Below are positions 22,136 through 32,694 of a stretch of 64,000 nucleotides of DNA, piece after piece. The translations under genes and the position numbers were made by a program. This DNA comes from Marchantia polymorpha subsp. ruderalis (taxonomy: Eukaryota > Streptophyta > Marchantiopsida > Marchantiales > Marchantiaceae), in the NCBI GenBank assembly GCA_037833965.1, contig AP031358.1:2550001-2614000 (forward strand). Reading direction: 5' to 3'. The notes under the pieces are model-generated. The model searched no databases. It had not been told where the DNA came from and saw only the letters and a list, made by a program, of their open reading frames with translations. Numbering within the stretch: the stretch's first letter is position 1; every line of letters starts with the position of its first letter.

Positions 22136-23630
22136 CGCGTTCTTGAAATTAGCTTGCTCGCCAACTCTCTCTCTGCTCCACTCGAGCTTCTTGCTCCCTC
22201 TGCAAACTCTAAGCTCCCTCAATTCCAAATCGCGCGCACTCAATTCTCTCTCTCTCAACAAGTAATCCTCCGCGCAGCGATGTCTAGAATGTTTAACAGC
22301 TAGCAGGTGGACGCGCGCAGCTCGCACTAGAAAATGAAATCGCGAATTCAAGAATGGGGCGTCCTGCGTTTCCTGGTCGAAGGTCATGGTCGGCTCTCGG
22401 TCGTGAGGGTCGAATCACTTGATGGCCGTGCCGGCTCCGCGCTATAACGGCCTCCTCTCTCACGCGCGGCTTCACGCTCCGCCGACGCCGACTTAACTCA
22501 CACGCTCGAATTGGCGAATTTGAACTCCGCTAGCGTACTACGCAGCGGACATGGGTGCGCAGCGCCGAAGGAGGATTTCTCGCCTTGCGCGCTACACTCG
22601 TTCGTACCACTCTTCGGCCAATCCCCCTCCGCTGAAGGCGATCGTCCGCGCATCGGACAAAAGTTGAACTCCCTTCGGCGTAGGCGGAATCCCCGGCGGA
22701 ATCTCCGCCGGCGCGGAACTTCATCTGCCTGTGCGTAGACGCTCGCCTACGCGTAGGCGAATTCCGTCCGCGCTGCTGCGCTGGCGCCGAAGGCGTTGAC
22801 CGCGGTCAACAGGCTCCGTCTAGTCTGTCCATTTCTCGTCTCTCCGTCGGCGCTCTTGTCGCCGTCATTCCGTCCGACCGAAGGTGCATCCATCCGTTCC
22901 GTCCGTACAGTCCGTACGGTCCGTACGGACTTTACTACTCTAGTGGGTCCTCGCCCGTCCGCGCTGCTGCGCTGGCGCGGAAGGCGCCGTACAATTTCTA
23001 ACCCCGAAGGCGCATTTCTAGGGCCGAAGGCGGATTTCCCGCCGACGCCGAAGCGCCTGTGCGTAGGCGGACTTCGCTCGTCCGCCTGGGCAGAGGTTTC
23101 CTCGCCTACGAGTAGGCGATATTCGCGGCGGCCATCGCGCCGACGTCAAACCCTATTTCGCCTACGTGTAGACGAACTGCCTTCGTTCGCGCATAGGACA
23201 AACTTTCCTCGCCTACTCGTAGGCGAGAAGCTGAGTATCTTGCAACCTTCATAACTCCCAGAGTCCTCATCCGTTTGTGGCGTTCTTGGGCTCGTTAGAA
23301 TCAGCGCGTCGAGCTCTTTCCAACAAGACCCTAAACAAGTTGAGGCGTTTGGGAATTGACCAAATTCTGAAGGATTCCTCTAGCGCCGAAGGCGGATTTT
23401 GCGCCTTGCGCCGAAGGGGTTATTCCTTCAGAGCCCGCATGTAGGGTGGTGTCCGTCCCCGACGTTGCACCCAACTCCTGGATTCTACGAGTTCTCTCGA
23501 GAATCTCTGCGATCTTCCGATTTCACTCTGTTTTGATGCACCGAATGCTATTTACACTGCTGCCGCGGTACAGTTTTCCAAAAATGTTTTAATTTCCTCA
23601 ATAATACCAAAAGTGGGGTACCACAGATTA

Positions 23631-25929
23631 CCTATTAGACAATGTCAAATCTTTATTGCACTATGTTGATTATGGACAAGAGAAACTTTGCAATTGGATA
23701 TGTATTACACTTAGTAATGGATGTATTAGTTGGAGACTACTCTACAAAATGCATGGCTCAATATGTGTTAAGATAAGTTATGACAATTATCTATACATTT
23801 AAGCTTCAAAGTATCACTTTATGTATCAATGATAGTTCAATTGCAATTCTAATGTTACTAGGTGTGCAAAATATACAAATATGGATATGTTGAATTTTCA
23901 ATGCAAAAACTATTCACATTGCGTTCAAACTTGAAGTTTGGGCATGATGCAATGATCATCATCCAAAGACTTTCCACAATTATACTTTATTATTGTAAAG
24001 TAAATTTCCTGAAGTTAAATAATTCACAAATTTTGTCACTTATTGACTATATTTTGAAAAAGTAAGACTGTTTGACTTTGAAAGTTAAAACAACCTCACA
24101 AGCTATGTTGTATGAAGTACTTTGGCCATTGAATCATTACACAAGTAGAATCAGATCTAATGAGTTATCAAGATGGATAATCATCACCTAGACAAAAAAA
24201 GATATATGAAACTCTCACTAAAATATTCAATTTCCTCCTGTAAATTCACTAAGATTTTAATACTGAATTCAAGCATTTTTCTTTTATCTGGTTTTGAGAA
24301 GTAATATCTCAAAGTATGAAACTTTCATATATTGTTCCATGTCCATATAAAACTATATCGCTTGATATCCCTATGAATGTAATTATGCTTGTGAATTGAT
24401 TCAATCGCCAAAGCAGCTTATCCAACAAATAATTTAGTCTCATCCTCCGTCAAGGGTAGTCTTACTCCCAAAAAAAAAATAATTTATGTTTTCTCCAAGA
24501 AGATATTTTGAAATAAAGATAATTATCATCTTGCAACAATAATAATTTAACAATACAGTTGCTGTCTACCTTGGCAAGCGGATTTCCCTGAATCTTTACA
24601 TGCTTCTTTTGTACTTTCAAGATCATTTCAGACTTTTCTAACTTCTTTATTGCATATAATTGAAAAGTTGACTTCCCTGCCAACAATCCAATTTCTTCAA
24701 AGTTTTCTCTTGCTATGATGATTAATAACTCAAAGTCATCGATCCTCGTTTTGTGTCATTGGAGATGCATGTACTCTACATGCATCTTCAATGATGTATC
24801 TTTTCTCTCCAGCTGCTTCAGAAGATAATCATGTTCTTGGAGACATCTGCATCTGCCAATTAACTCATCTTAGGAATACTTGAACTTAATTATTTCTAAC
24901 AGCACTCTTGTCGTCTCTTTACCATTTTTGTTTCACAATCGTATTTTATTAATCATCAATTTTCTTAAACCTATCATCATTCAGTAGTTTAGGTTCTTAG
25001 TACATTTTGATGTTTTTTAGGCGCTTTGGCAGTATTTGTTCTATTGCTTTCAGCTAATTGGCACTTTGACTATTTTTTGTTCTTGGGCACTTTGGCTATT
25101 CTGCGTTATAACGGTTTTTGTACTTTGGCATTTCGGCTGTTTCGACATTTTGCCATTTTCTTTTCTCTGGCATTTTGCCATTTTTGGAAGTTTTGCAAGT
25201 TTGTTCTACTGCTATGTTGTTGCACTCCTGCTTTGAATCATCCAATCTTTGACACTGAATTCTTTGAGTCTTCAAAGCTTTATCAAAACTTTGCGTAAGG
25301 AAAGTTCTTCTAAAGACTCCAAACCTTCAAACTTTCATTTGGATCATTAACAAGAAAATTAGTACAAACTTTTGATGGTGACCACAAAGCTCTTGTTAGC
25401 TTTGAACAAGAGAAACTAGTATTAGAAAGCCTAAAAATATATATATACTGACTCTGAGGTGATCCATTGTCACTAGCAGATTCATATATTTATAAGATGT
25501 AAAAATTTGTATAGAAAAACCAAGAATAGATCTAATAAGTTTCAATTGGAATCTAAAATAATTTTTTTCCTTCCAAATATCCTTGACGTACAAGTTGGAT
25601 GAGCAATATGCAAACATGCGTAATTTAGGCAACTGTAAATGTCCTGTAGCCATCAAGTTACTTAGTGGTAAGTTCACGACGAGCAGTGGTTTTTGCCCTC
25701 TTACGTTACGATAACCAGGATTCTAGTTCCAAAAGAAATTGTAGACTTCTCGTATCTCGAATCTCAAATCTATTGTGAATTCAAAGGGAGAGAGATGTTT
25801 GATGTGCACGGGTGACCAACTGAGTGTACAACCTGAGAACTCTACAGTTAGATCTTAAATCCTAAAGATTGGTTCGTAGCAAAGATGGTGCATTGTGAGT
25901 ACACATTGCACCATCACATCGTACACATC
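23631..25929. other. AT-rich intergenic DNA, no gene seen
   Basis: Only short open frames without recognisable features. A low-complexity stretch at about 25020-25200 repeats variants of CACTTTGGC and ATTTTGCCATTTT. The DNA upstream of the SRA fragment shows no SUVH N-terminal sequence that I can recognise. Confidence 0.7.
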
Positions 25930-25953
25930 ATATATATATATATATATATATAA
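25930..25953 (+). repeat. AT dinucleotide microsatellite directly upstream of the SRA fragment
   Basis: About 12 TA units. It runs straight into the first recognisable codons of the SRA fragment and marks its left border. Confidence 0.9.
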
Positions 25954-26476
25954 AAGATGTAAGGACTGTGGGAAGAGTATCGATGGAGATATTCCCGGAG
26001 TAAACGTTGGTCAATGCTTCAACTCGCGAGTGGAGTTAAATTTGGTTGCAGCTCACCATCGTCTTCAATCAGGAATCGATTATTTGCCCGCTATTCGAAG
26101 CCCAGCAATGATTGATGGGGAATTTGTTTCGATAGCGGTTAGTGTCGTGCTTTCGGGAGAGAAGAACGATATCGACGAGGGAGACACCATCCATTACTGC
26201 GGGGAGGGAGGGGTCGGTAGGCGCGGTGATGGTATCCGCATCACAGAAGATCAAAAGCTAGTGGCAGGAAATCTTGCCCTGAAGAATTCTGCTGAGCTCG
26301 GACGATCAGTCCGAGTCATTCGGAAGCACATGGATTGCTTCCATCGATCCAAAGTTTTTTACAGCTATGACGGTATGTACAAAGTAGCCAAATTCTATAG
26401 CGAGAGAAAGAAGGGAGCCCTGGTATATATGTTTGAGCTAAACCGACTTCCTAATCAAGGAGAATTAAGGTGGTAG
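25952..26476 (+). pseudogene. SRA (SET- and RING-associated) domain fragment, SUVH-like
   Basis: The frame encodes a nearly complete SRA/YDG domain as found in plant SUVH histone methyltransferases and VIM/ORTH proteins: GDIPGVNVGQ..., RVELNLVAAHH..., GIDYL, AVSVVLSGEKNDIDEGD, DQKLVAGNLALKNS, VRVIR, and the name-giving YDG in YSYDGMYKV, ending ...FELNRLPNQGELRW. In the family this domain flips out and reads methylated cytosine. No in-frame ATG lies before the domain (the open frame opens with GTG in the AT repeat), and no pre-SET or SET sequence follows in the 800 bp before the retrotransposon. It is therefore a single orphan exon or gene fragment. There are no internal stops, so it may be young, or an exon of a gene whose rest I cannot see. 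Confidence 0.75.
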
Positions 26477-26885
26477 GTACACAATATGGAGGAGTGGTAT
26501 TCGAACCTCATTGTTTATAGTCATCCTTAGTCCAACCAAAGCAACTTTTGGAGTAGCTGTAGTCTGTGATTGTTGAGTTGCTTAGGGACGTTACTAAACC
26601 TTGCTCAAACCAAAGAAATCGTACGGGTTGTACGAATTGATGTAGTTTGTGTGTTTTGAGTTGCAGTATATATGTTTTACTTTGTCATGCACATATGAGA
26701 CTCATATATACCAAAACAATATATTGAAATTACATATGGTATAAAGTCACATGTTTAGAACATGGACTTGTCCTGTAGAAATAAACAAAAGAACATAAGT
26801 TGCTGTGTCACTCAACATTGACTTTTTTTATTGAGTTTGAGTGCAATCTAGAACTCAAGACACACTTTTTCGTTACCTTTGCTCT

Positions 26886-27175
26886 AGCTATATGATGTAC
26901 AACGTCTTCTATAGAATCATGTGATTGAGAATACAGCGTTATCTTTGATTAAATTATCTTATTTTGTTTTATTTCAGTTCAAGATGCAAGATGATCTAGC
27001 TTTGAACGAGCTCTATGATATTCAAGGCCTCAATAGAATCATGTGTATGGAAAACAAGAGGGTATTTTTGGTTCAATTATCTTATTTTGTTTTATTTCAA
27101 TTTACGATGCAACATGATCTAGCTTTGAACCAGGTCTATGATGTCCAAAATCTTCTATAGTATCTTGTGTATGGA
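26886..27175 (+). repeat. Tandem repeat, about 2.3 copies of a 123-bp unit
   Basis: TTATCTTATTTTGTTTTATT recurs at about 26954 and 27077, followed in both units by GATCTAGCTTTGAAC and TCTATGAT. A partial unit precedes at 26886. The unit contains a start-to-stop open frame, but nothing suggests it is coding. Confidence 0.8.
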
Positions 27176-28240
27176 ATACACACTAAGATAACTATGGTGT
27201 AAGGGGATTTTGGAAATGTGATTTGGTCTCTTGTTCCTTGAAGTTTGGATAATCTATTTTTGTTTGAGTATACATGTAATAACCCACTAAAGGCTAAAAC
27301 TGCAATATAGTGGTAGAAAGGTCGAACCCACAGGGACAGAGGAACACACAGGGTACAAAGTGTCACGTTTTAACAGACTATTGAGGAGTTTGAATTCTCA
27401 GGCAACTGTCACTCCCAGAAATACTGCAAGTGTCCACTCGGAGCGCACTCGGAGGTCGCACAGTGCAGCGTAAAACACACACACACACACACCTGAAACT
27501 ACAGAAACACAACCCAGAGATCCGTCAGGACCTCTACTTCAAGATTTCAGGGGGAAAGTCTCTCGCGAGCACACTCGGCAAAGCTGCGGGCAGTGACTTC
27601 CAACTCCGGCTTTTACAACACTTCCACTAGCTTGCTGCTAGTGTAGGAAACCCGGTTTGGACTGCCTACTTCGGATCGAAGTCACTCAGACGCGGTGAAC
27701 AACACTCTCAACTCACAAAACGCGCAGAGAACACAGGTCCGCACTGAAGGACTCACTGAGAAACATTCCAGTAACACAACAACAGTCTATTGAAGAGTTT
27801 GAATTCTCAGGCACTTGTCATTCCCAGAAATACTACAGGGGTTACCCTCAAGGCACCTGCTGCAGCGTAACCTGAATTTACAACCAAGGCTTGCACGAAG
27901 TAGCAAAACTTCACTTTGGCATTCAGGGGAAAATTCCCAAGGAGTACAATCAGAAAGAAACACTCGAAGGTGTAGGGGCAAAACTGTTCAAGTATCTAAC
28001 TAGTCACTGGCTCTAAGCATCGGCAGTCACCCGCAGGTGCAGATCCGAACTACTCAAGTCTCTAACCGATGTACTAGCTCTGAACATTCGGCCGAAGGCC
28101 TTCAGCTACAAAATGCGGAACGCTAAGTTGTAACTCCTCATGCGTGGTGACAGAACTCAAGGACACAGACACGCAAAGGAAATGGGTTCCTGATCTATAC
28201 TTCTGAGTTTGGGAAAGAACCCCAGGCAAAACGCCTGGAA

Positions 28241-28250
28241 CTATTTTATA
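28241..28250 (-). promoter_or_regulatory. TATA box of the 3' LTR
   Basis: TATAAAATAG on the - strand, 37 bp after the ORF stop and just before the hairpin at 28238-28222. Confidence 0.7.
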
Positions 28251-28286
28251 CCTTCTAAGTCCTACCTAGCACTACACTGCACTACG

Positions 28287-31160
28287 CTATACGCCTGCAC
28301 GGAACCACGCTACACTACACTCCGCGGAACCTGTACTACGTCTCCTGCGCGGTCGACTGCCGCGCACTAACTCCCTACCCTGCCAATCTTCCGCTCGACT
28401 GCGCAGTCCCAAACGCTGCAACGCCGCGGACACCTCCACTTCGAGGGCGGACATGGTATCATGTGCCTTCGACAGAAAGGCATCGAGCTTCTTTGCTACC
28501 TTCCGCCGACTCCTACTGTCGCCTGACAACAACCCGGCTGCGCGCAATTCAAACTCACGCAGTGTGAGTTTCTCCTGCGCCTTCACTTCCCAGTGGGCGT
28601 AGCCCTTGAGACAGTGGGCGACACGCCTCGCCGTCTCCACCTTCGTGCGATCCGCCTCCTTCCTGCGATCCTCTTCAATTATCACTAATTGCGATTCGGC
28701 TTCAGCACGTTGCGCTCTCAATTCGCCACACTCTGACTGTAACCTGCGGATTAACTCTTCATCCGCCTGCCGTGCGAGCTGACATTGTTCCAACAACCGC
28801 GTCTGTCGCACGAGCTCCTCTGACAAAATCCGATTCTGGGCCTGCTCAGAAATGAGTGCTTCCTTGACCTTCACCTGCTCCTTGGTGAGCTCGTCCAGTT
28901 TCTCATCCTTCATCTTCTCGGAGTGCTTGTAGAATTTCTGATTAAGTTTATACTGACCCCACAAGCATGCATGCTTCTCCTTCAATTCCCTCAACTCCTG
29001 GTCCACTCTAGCTAACAGCTTGCTGGTGTGGACTTTAGTGCGAGTCCGCCTGCGCACTAACTCGATGTAAGATCCCGGCTGGAGTGGGTCGGCGTATTTA
29101 TCGACCTTGCGATCCAAGTACCTCAGCAACGGAATCACCTGCTTAGAGAGCGCCGCCGCCGGCGCTCCAACAATTTCCTCCTCCTCCTCCTCGGTGTCTT
29201 CTGCTCCTGACATTTCTTCCGTGGAGCCTCCGTCGTCATCATCCGAGTGGAGAATTTCAGTCGCCATTGATTGCGTCGGCGACTGCCCCGAGTGGGGCTG
29301 CACGTCATCGACGTGTGCTGCCTGCGAAGGCACGGCTGCAGCCTCGCTGCTCGTCGCTAAAATGTCTAAGGCGGAAGGCGAATGTACCCGTGTGGCATCC
29401 CCGTCGCTCGCTTGTTGGTTGTCTACCGCGTCCTCTCTGCCGCCGTCGCCCGCCGCCGAAGGCGATCGAGCGGAGGGTGGCTGCGCGGGGTTTGATTGCG
29501 CATCGCGCATCGAAATTTCATCCCGCGGACAGTCACTCCGCTCCTCCGTCTGTTGCTGCTCCCTTGATCGGTCCGTGGGGGCTGTGCCCGGCCCGTGCGC
29601 AGGCGCAATTGCCGGCGCCTTGTCCGCCGCAGGCGTAGCGCCGCGGACATCCATCGCCGAAGGCGACATGGCCGGGGGCCGCTCGCCCGATGTCCCTTGG
29701 CCTATAGGCCCTACCGCCGAAGGCGCATCTATCGGCGGACTTCCCGCCGATGGTGCGGCCTCCGCACGCTCCCTGCTCGTATCTCCTCGGCTCAAAGGCC
29801 CTTGCGCCGAAGGCGCAAATTGCGGCGCGTGGTGCGCCGGAGGGTCTGGCCCCGAGGACCGGTGTCTCGTAGGCGGTTCTTCCGCCGGCTCCTTCCCCTT
29901 CCTACGTTGGAACGGGGGTGATTCTTGCCTGTGCACAGGCGGCACGTGTGGAGTTGTCCTGTGCACAGGCGAGCGCCTGTGCACAGGCGGACTGCTCCTT
30001 CCCACGCGTAAGCGTAGATCCACGTCCACTTGTGATCGCCTGTCCGCGGAGGCTCGTCCGTCCGCGGAGGCTCGTCTGTGCGCAAACGGAACATCTGTCC
30101 GCGTCGCACGTGGTAACTCCGGAGGCCCTTGGCCCGTAGACGGCCTCTCTCCCGTCGAGGTCGCAGCGTGGCCCGTCGCTCCTGCGGTCGTCCGCGCTTC
30201 CTCATGCCTCTCTGGCGACGCACTTCCTTTCTCCGTCGCAATCGTCGCCGTGTCCGCACTGTCGGCTGGTAACACCAGTCTGCGTGCCTTCTGCTTCGGC
30301 CGGCTGTATGGCTCGCACAGCGGCCGCGGTCGAATGGGAGCAGAGGGTTCTTGATGCTGCTCCTCTTCAGACTCTTCCCTCCATCGCCGCTTCCGCGGCA
30401 CTCGTGCTGCAGGAGTGTGTCTCCCTTCGTCCCTCCGCCTTGATGGGGTAGAAGTCGGTGACTCCTCTGCATCAGTGTCGACCTCATTCTCCCGCACATA
30501 CTTCCCGGGATGGTCGATGGACAATGGCGGAAAATGTTCAAGCTCCGCCGCTGTCAAACAATTCCGCTGTCGATAAAAATTGATGAGGAAAGGAGAAAGA
30601 TGGTTTAGAGTTCCCCCCTTCTCTTCAAACGCGTGCTGTCGCATCACCCTGTGCAGGATGCTCGCCCAGTGAATTGGAGTTCCCTCGATGACGCACTCCA
30701 CAAAAGAGACCTGCCACAATGTGATGTAGCAAGCGCGGTGCGGCTGCAGTAATTGCATCAGCGCCGCGGACAAAGTCCGGCGAAATCGATCCTTGTAATC
30801 ACGGGTCCTGTACCCATTCTTGGTAGACCTCCCGGTCTTGAACAGCTCCATAAATTGCGCCTCTTCCTGCTTGGTCACCTTGATGCTCTCACTGTCGAAA
30901 AGGAGATGCCCTGGCATGCCAGCACATCTTCCCAACGCCTGCGCCCAATCTTGGACTGTCCACCGGTCAACATGCGGACGCAATCCGCGCGAGGGTGGTC
31001 CCTGTGGCTCTAGCCACTCGCGCACCATATTCGCACAGATGTAGTTCCATCCCCATAGCAAGAAATCGAGCTTTCTTGCTATTAAGCGCTCCTCGAAAGC
31101 GCGCAGCCCGTTCTGTGGTAGGCGAAGTGGCACCATCCGCAATCTGCTCGGTCTCGTCAT
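28287..31160 (-). CDS. LTR-encoded protein of the 3' LTR, intact
   Basis: 957 codons from the conserved Met (ATG at 31160); the frame is also open from an ATG at 31412 (1041 residues). No internal stop. Nearly identical to the protein at 6382-9237, differing by scattered substitutions and one extra PVHR-type repeat unit. Because U3 of the 3' LTR is part of the genomic RNA, this copy sits as the last gene of the element, after integrase. It could be expressed from a spliced or subgenomic message or from its own U3 promoter; I see no decisive signal for any of these. Function unknown. Confidence 0.8.
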   Translation of the reverse strand: MTRPSRLRMVPLRLPQNGLRAFEERLIARKLDFLLWGWNYICANMVREWLEPQGPPSRGLRPHVDRWTVQDWAQALGRCAGMPGHLLFDSESIKVTKQEEAQFMELFKTGRSTKNGYRTRDYKDRFRRTLSAALMQLLQPHRACYITLWQVSFVECVIEGTPIHWASILHRVMRQHAFEEKGGTLNHLSPFLINFYRQRNCLTAAELEHFPPLSIDHPGKYVRENEVDTDAEESPTSTPSRRRDEGRHTPAARVPRKRRWREESEEEQHQEPSAPIRPRPLCEPYSRPKQKARRLVLPADSADTATIATEKGSASPERHEEARTTAGATGHAATSTGERPSTGQGPPELPRATRTDVPFAHRRASADGRASADRRSQVDVDLRLRVGRSSPPVHRRSPVHRTTPHVPPVHRQESPPFQRRKGKEPAEEPPTRHRSSGPDPPAHHAPQFAPSAQGPLSRGDTSRERAEAAPSAGSPPIDAPSAVGPIGQGTSGERPPAMSPSAMDVRGATPAADKAPAIAPAHGPGTAPTDRSREQQQTEERSDCPRDEISMRDAQSNPAQPPSARSPSAAGDGGREDAVDNQQASDGDATRVHSPSALDILATSSEAAAVPSQAAHVDDVQPHSGQSPTQSMATEILHSDDDDGGSTEEMSGAEDTEEEEEEIVGAPAAALSKQVIPLLRYLDRKVDKYADPLQPGSYIELVRRRTRTKVHTSKLLARVDQELRELKEKHACLWGQYKLNQKFYKHSEKMKDEKLDELTKEQVKVKEALISEQAQNRILSEELVRQTRLLEQCQLARQADEELIRRLQSECGELRAQRAEAESQLVIIEEDRRKEADRTKVETARRVAHCLKGYAHWEVKAQEKLTLREFELRAAGLLSGDSRSRRKVAKKLDAFLSKAHDTMSALEVEVSAALQRLGLRSRAEDWQGRELVRGSRPRRRRSTGSAECSVAWFRAGV

Positions 31161-32657
31161 TGCGTTCCTGGGGTTCGCTCGCCCGCTCATTCTACTTCCG
31201 CACCGCCCGAGCGCCTTTCTCTCTCGGCAAACTCTAATCGCCCTCAATTCCAAATCACGCGCATTCACTTCTCCCTCAATCAACAAGAAATCTCCTGTGC
31301 GACGACGTCGAGAATGTTTAGCAGCCAGCAGATGGATGCGCGCAGCGCGCACAAGAGATTGGAATCGCGAATTCAAGAATGGGACGTTCTCCGCCGCCCG
31401 GTCGAAGGTCATGGTCGGCTCTTGCTCGTGAAGAACGTCTCACTTGATGGCCGCGCCGGCTGTACGCTGGAACAGTCTTCGCTCTCACGCGCGGCTTCAC
31501 GCTCCGCCGTCGTCGATTAAACTCTCACGCTCGAATTGGCGGATTTGAACTCCGCGAGCGTATTACCCCGCGGACATGGGGGCGTAGCGCCGAAGGCGAG
31601 TTTTCCGCCTTGCGCGGTACACTTGTTCGTACCGCCCCTCGGCCAATCCCCCTCTGCCTTGACGCGTGTGTCCGCATGTCGGACAAAAGTTCAACTCCTA
31701 CCTGTGCGCAGGCAGACTCCTCGGCGGATTCTCCGCCGGCGCTGAACTTGAACATCCTCTTGTGCACAGGCGTTCGCCTGTGCGCAGGCGAATTCCGTGC
31801 GCGGCGTCGCGCTGGCGCGGAAGGCGTTGACCGTGGTCAGCCGTCTCCGTCCAGTCTGTCCGTTCCTTGTCTCTTCGTCGGCGCTTCCGCCGCCGCAACT
31901 CCGTCCGTCCAAGAGCGCATCCACCCGTCCCGTCCGCATGGTCCGTACCGATTTGATTACTCTGGCGGCTCTTCCGCCGTACGCGGCGCTGCGCTGGCGC
32001 GAAAGGCGCTGTACACTTTCTACCTCACAAGGCGCATTTCTAGGGCCCAAGGCGGATTTCCCGCCGACGCCGAAGCGCCTGTGCACAGGCGACCTGTGCG
32101 TAGGCGGACTTCGCGCCTCCCCAAACCCTACTTCGCCTGTGCACAGGCGAAGGCCTTCGTCCGCGCATAGGACAAAACTTGATTCCCCCTTCCGCGTAGG
32201 CGGAATTCGCGCCGGTGGCGAACTCTTTCCGCCGTAGGCGACCGCCTCCGTTTCTTCCAATAGTGATAACTCCCTAAGTCCTCATCCGTTCCAAGCGTTC
32301 TTGGACTCGTTGGAATCAGTGCGTCGAGTTCTTTCCAACGGGACCCTAACTTGGTCAAGGCGCCCGAGGGTTGACCTAATTATGGAGGGTTTCCCTACAG
32401 CCGCGGACGCAACCTCCAAAGGCGGGTTTTGCGCCTTGCGTCGTAGGGGTCCTAACTGCAGAGCTCGCAGGGAGGGTGGTGCCTGTCCTTACTGCTGCAC
32501 CCCAAATCCCAGATTCTACAAGATCCCTCGAGAATCCCCGCGATCTTCCGGATTCACTCCGTTTTGATGTACCGAAGGCTATTTACAATGCTGCCAGGGT
32601 ACAGTTTTCCAAAAAATGTTTTAATTTCCTCAAAATTGCCAAAAGTGGGGTACCACA

Positions 32658-32670
32658 TGCTCCCCTCCTC
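32658..32670 (-). promoter_or_regulatory. Polypurine tract (plus-strand primer)
   Basis: GAGGAGGGGAGCA on the - strand, directly abutting the TG of the 3' LTR and about 25 bp after the pol stop. This is the classical PPT position and fixes the LTR boundary upstream of the LTR-encoded ORF. Confidence 0.9.
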
Positions 32671-32694
32671 AATTGTGAGCGCCCACGCGAACAC

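Larger units (their letters stand above)
18305..23625 (-). mobile_element. LTR copy 4, solo LTR
   Basis: On the - strand it starts at 23625 (TGTGGTACCCCACTTTTGG) and ends at 18305 (GGGTTATTACA), 5321 bp. TSD GATTA at 18300-18304 and 23626-23630. No gag/pol between the ends. Its U3 palindromes are mainly of the GCCTACGCGTAGGC type rather than GCCTGTGCACAGGC, so it is a distinct sublineage. Confidence 0.96.
27275..32657 (-). mobile_element. 3' LTR of the full element (5383 bp)
   Basis: Starts TGTGGTACCCC at 32657 directly after the polypurine tract and ends GGGTTATTACA at 27275 next to the ATACA duplication. U3 is about 4.4 kb and holds the ORF at 31160-28287; R/U5 is about 0.95 kb. Confidence 0.95.

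Noticed and set aside
29107-30354. 415-codon open frame antisense to the 3' LTR ORF (also 7188-8417 opposite copy 3).
   Set aside because: A mirror of the GC-rich repeat-coding region. Its sequence is low-complexity and mirrors the sense repeats, and no motif supports it.
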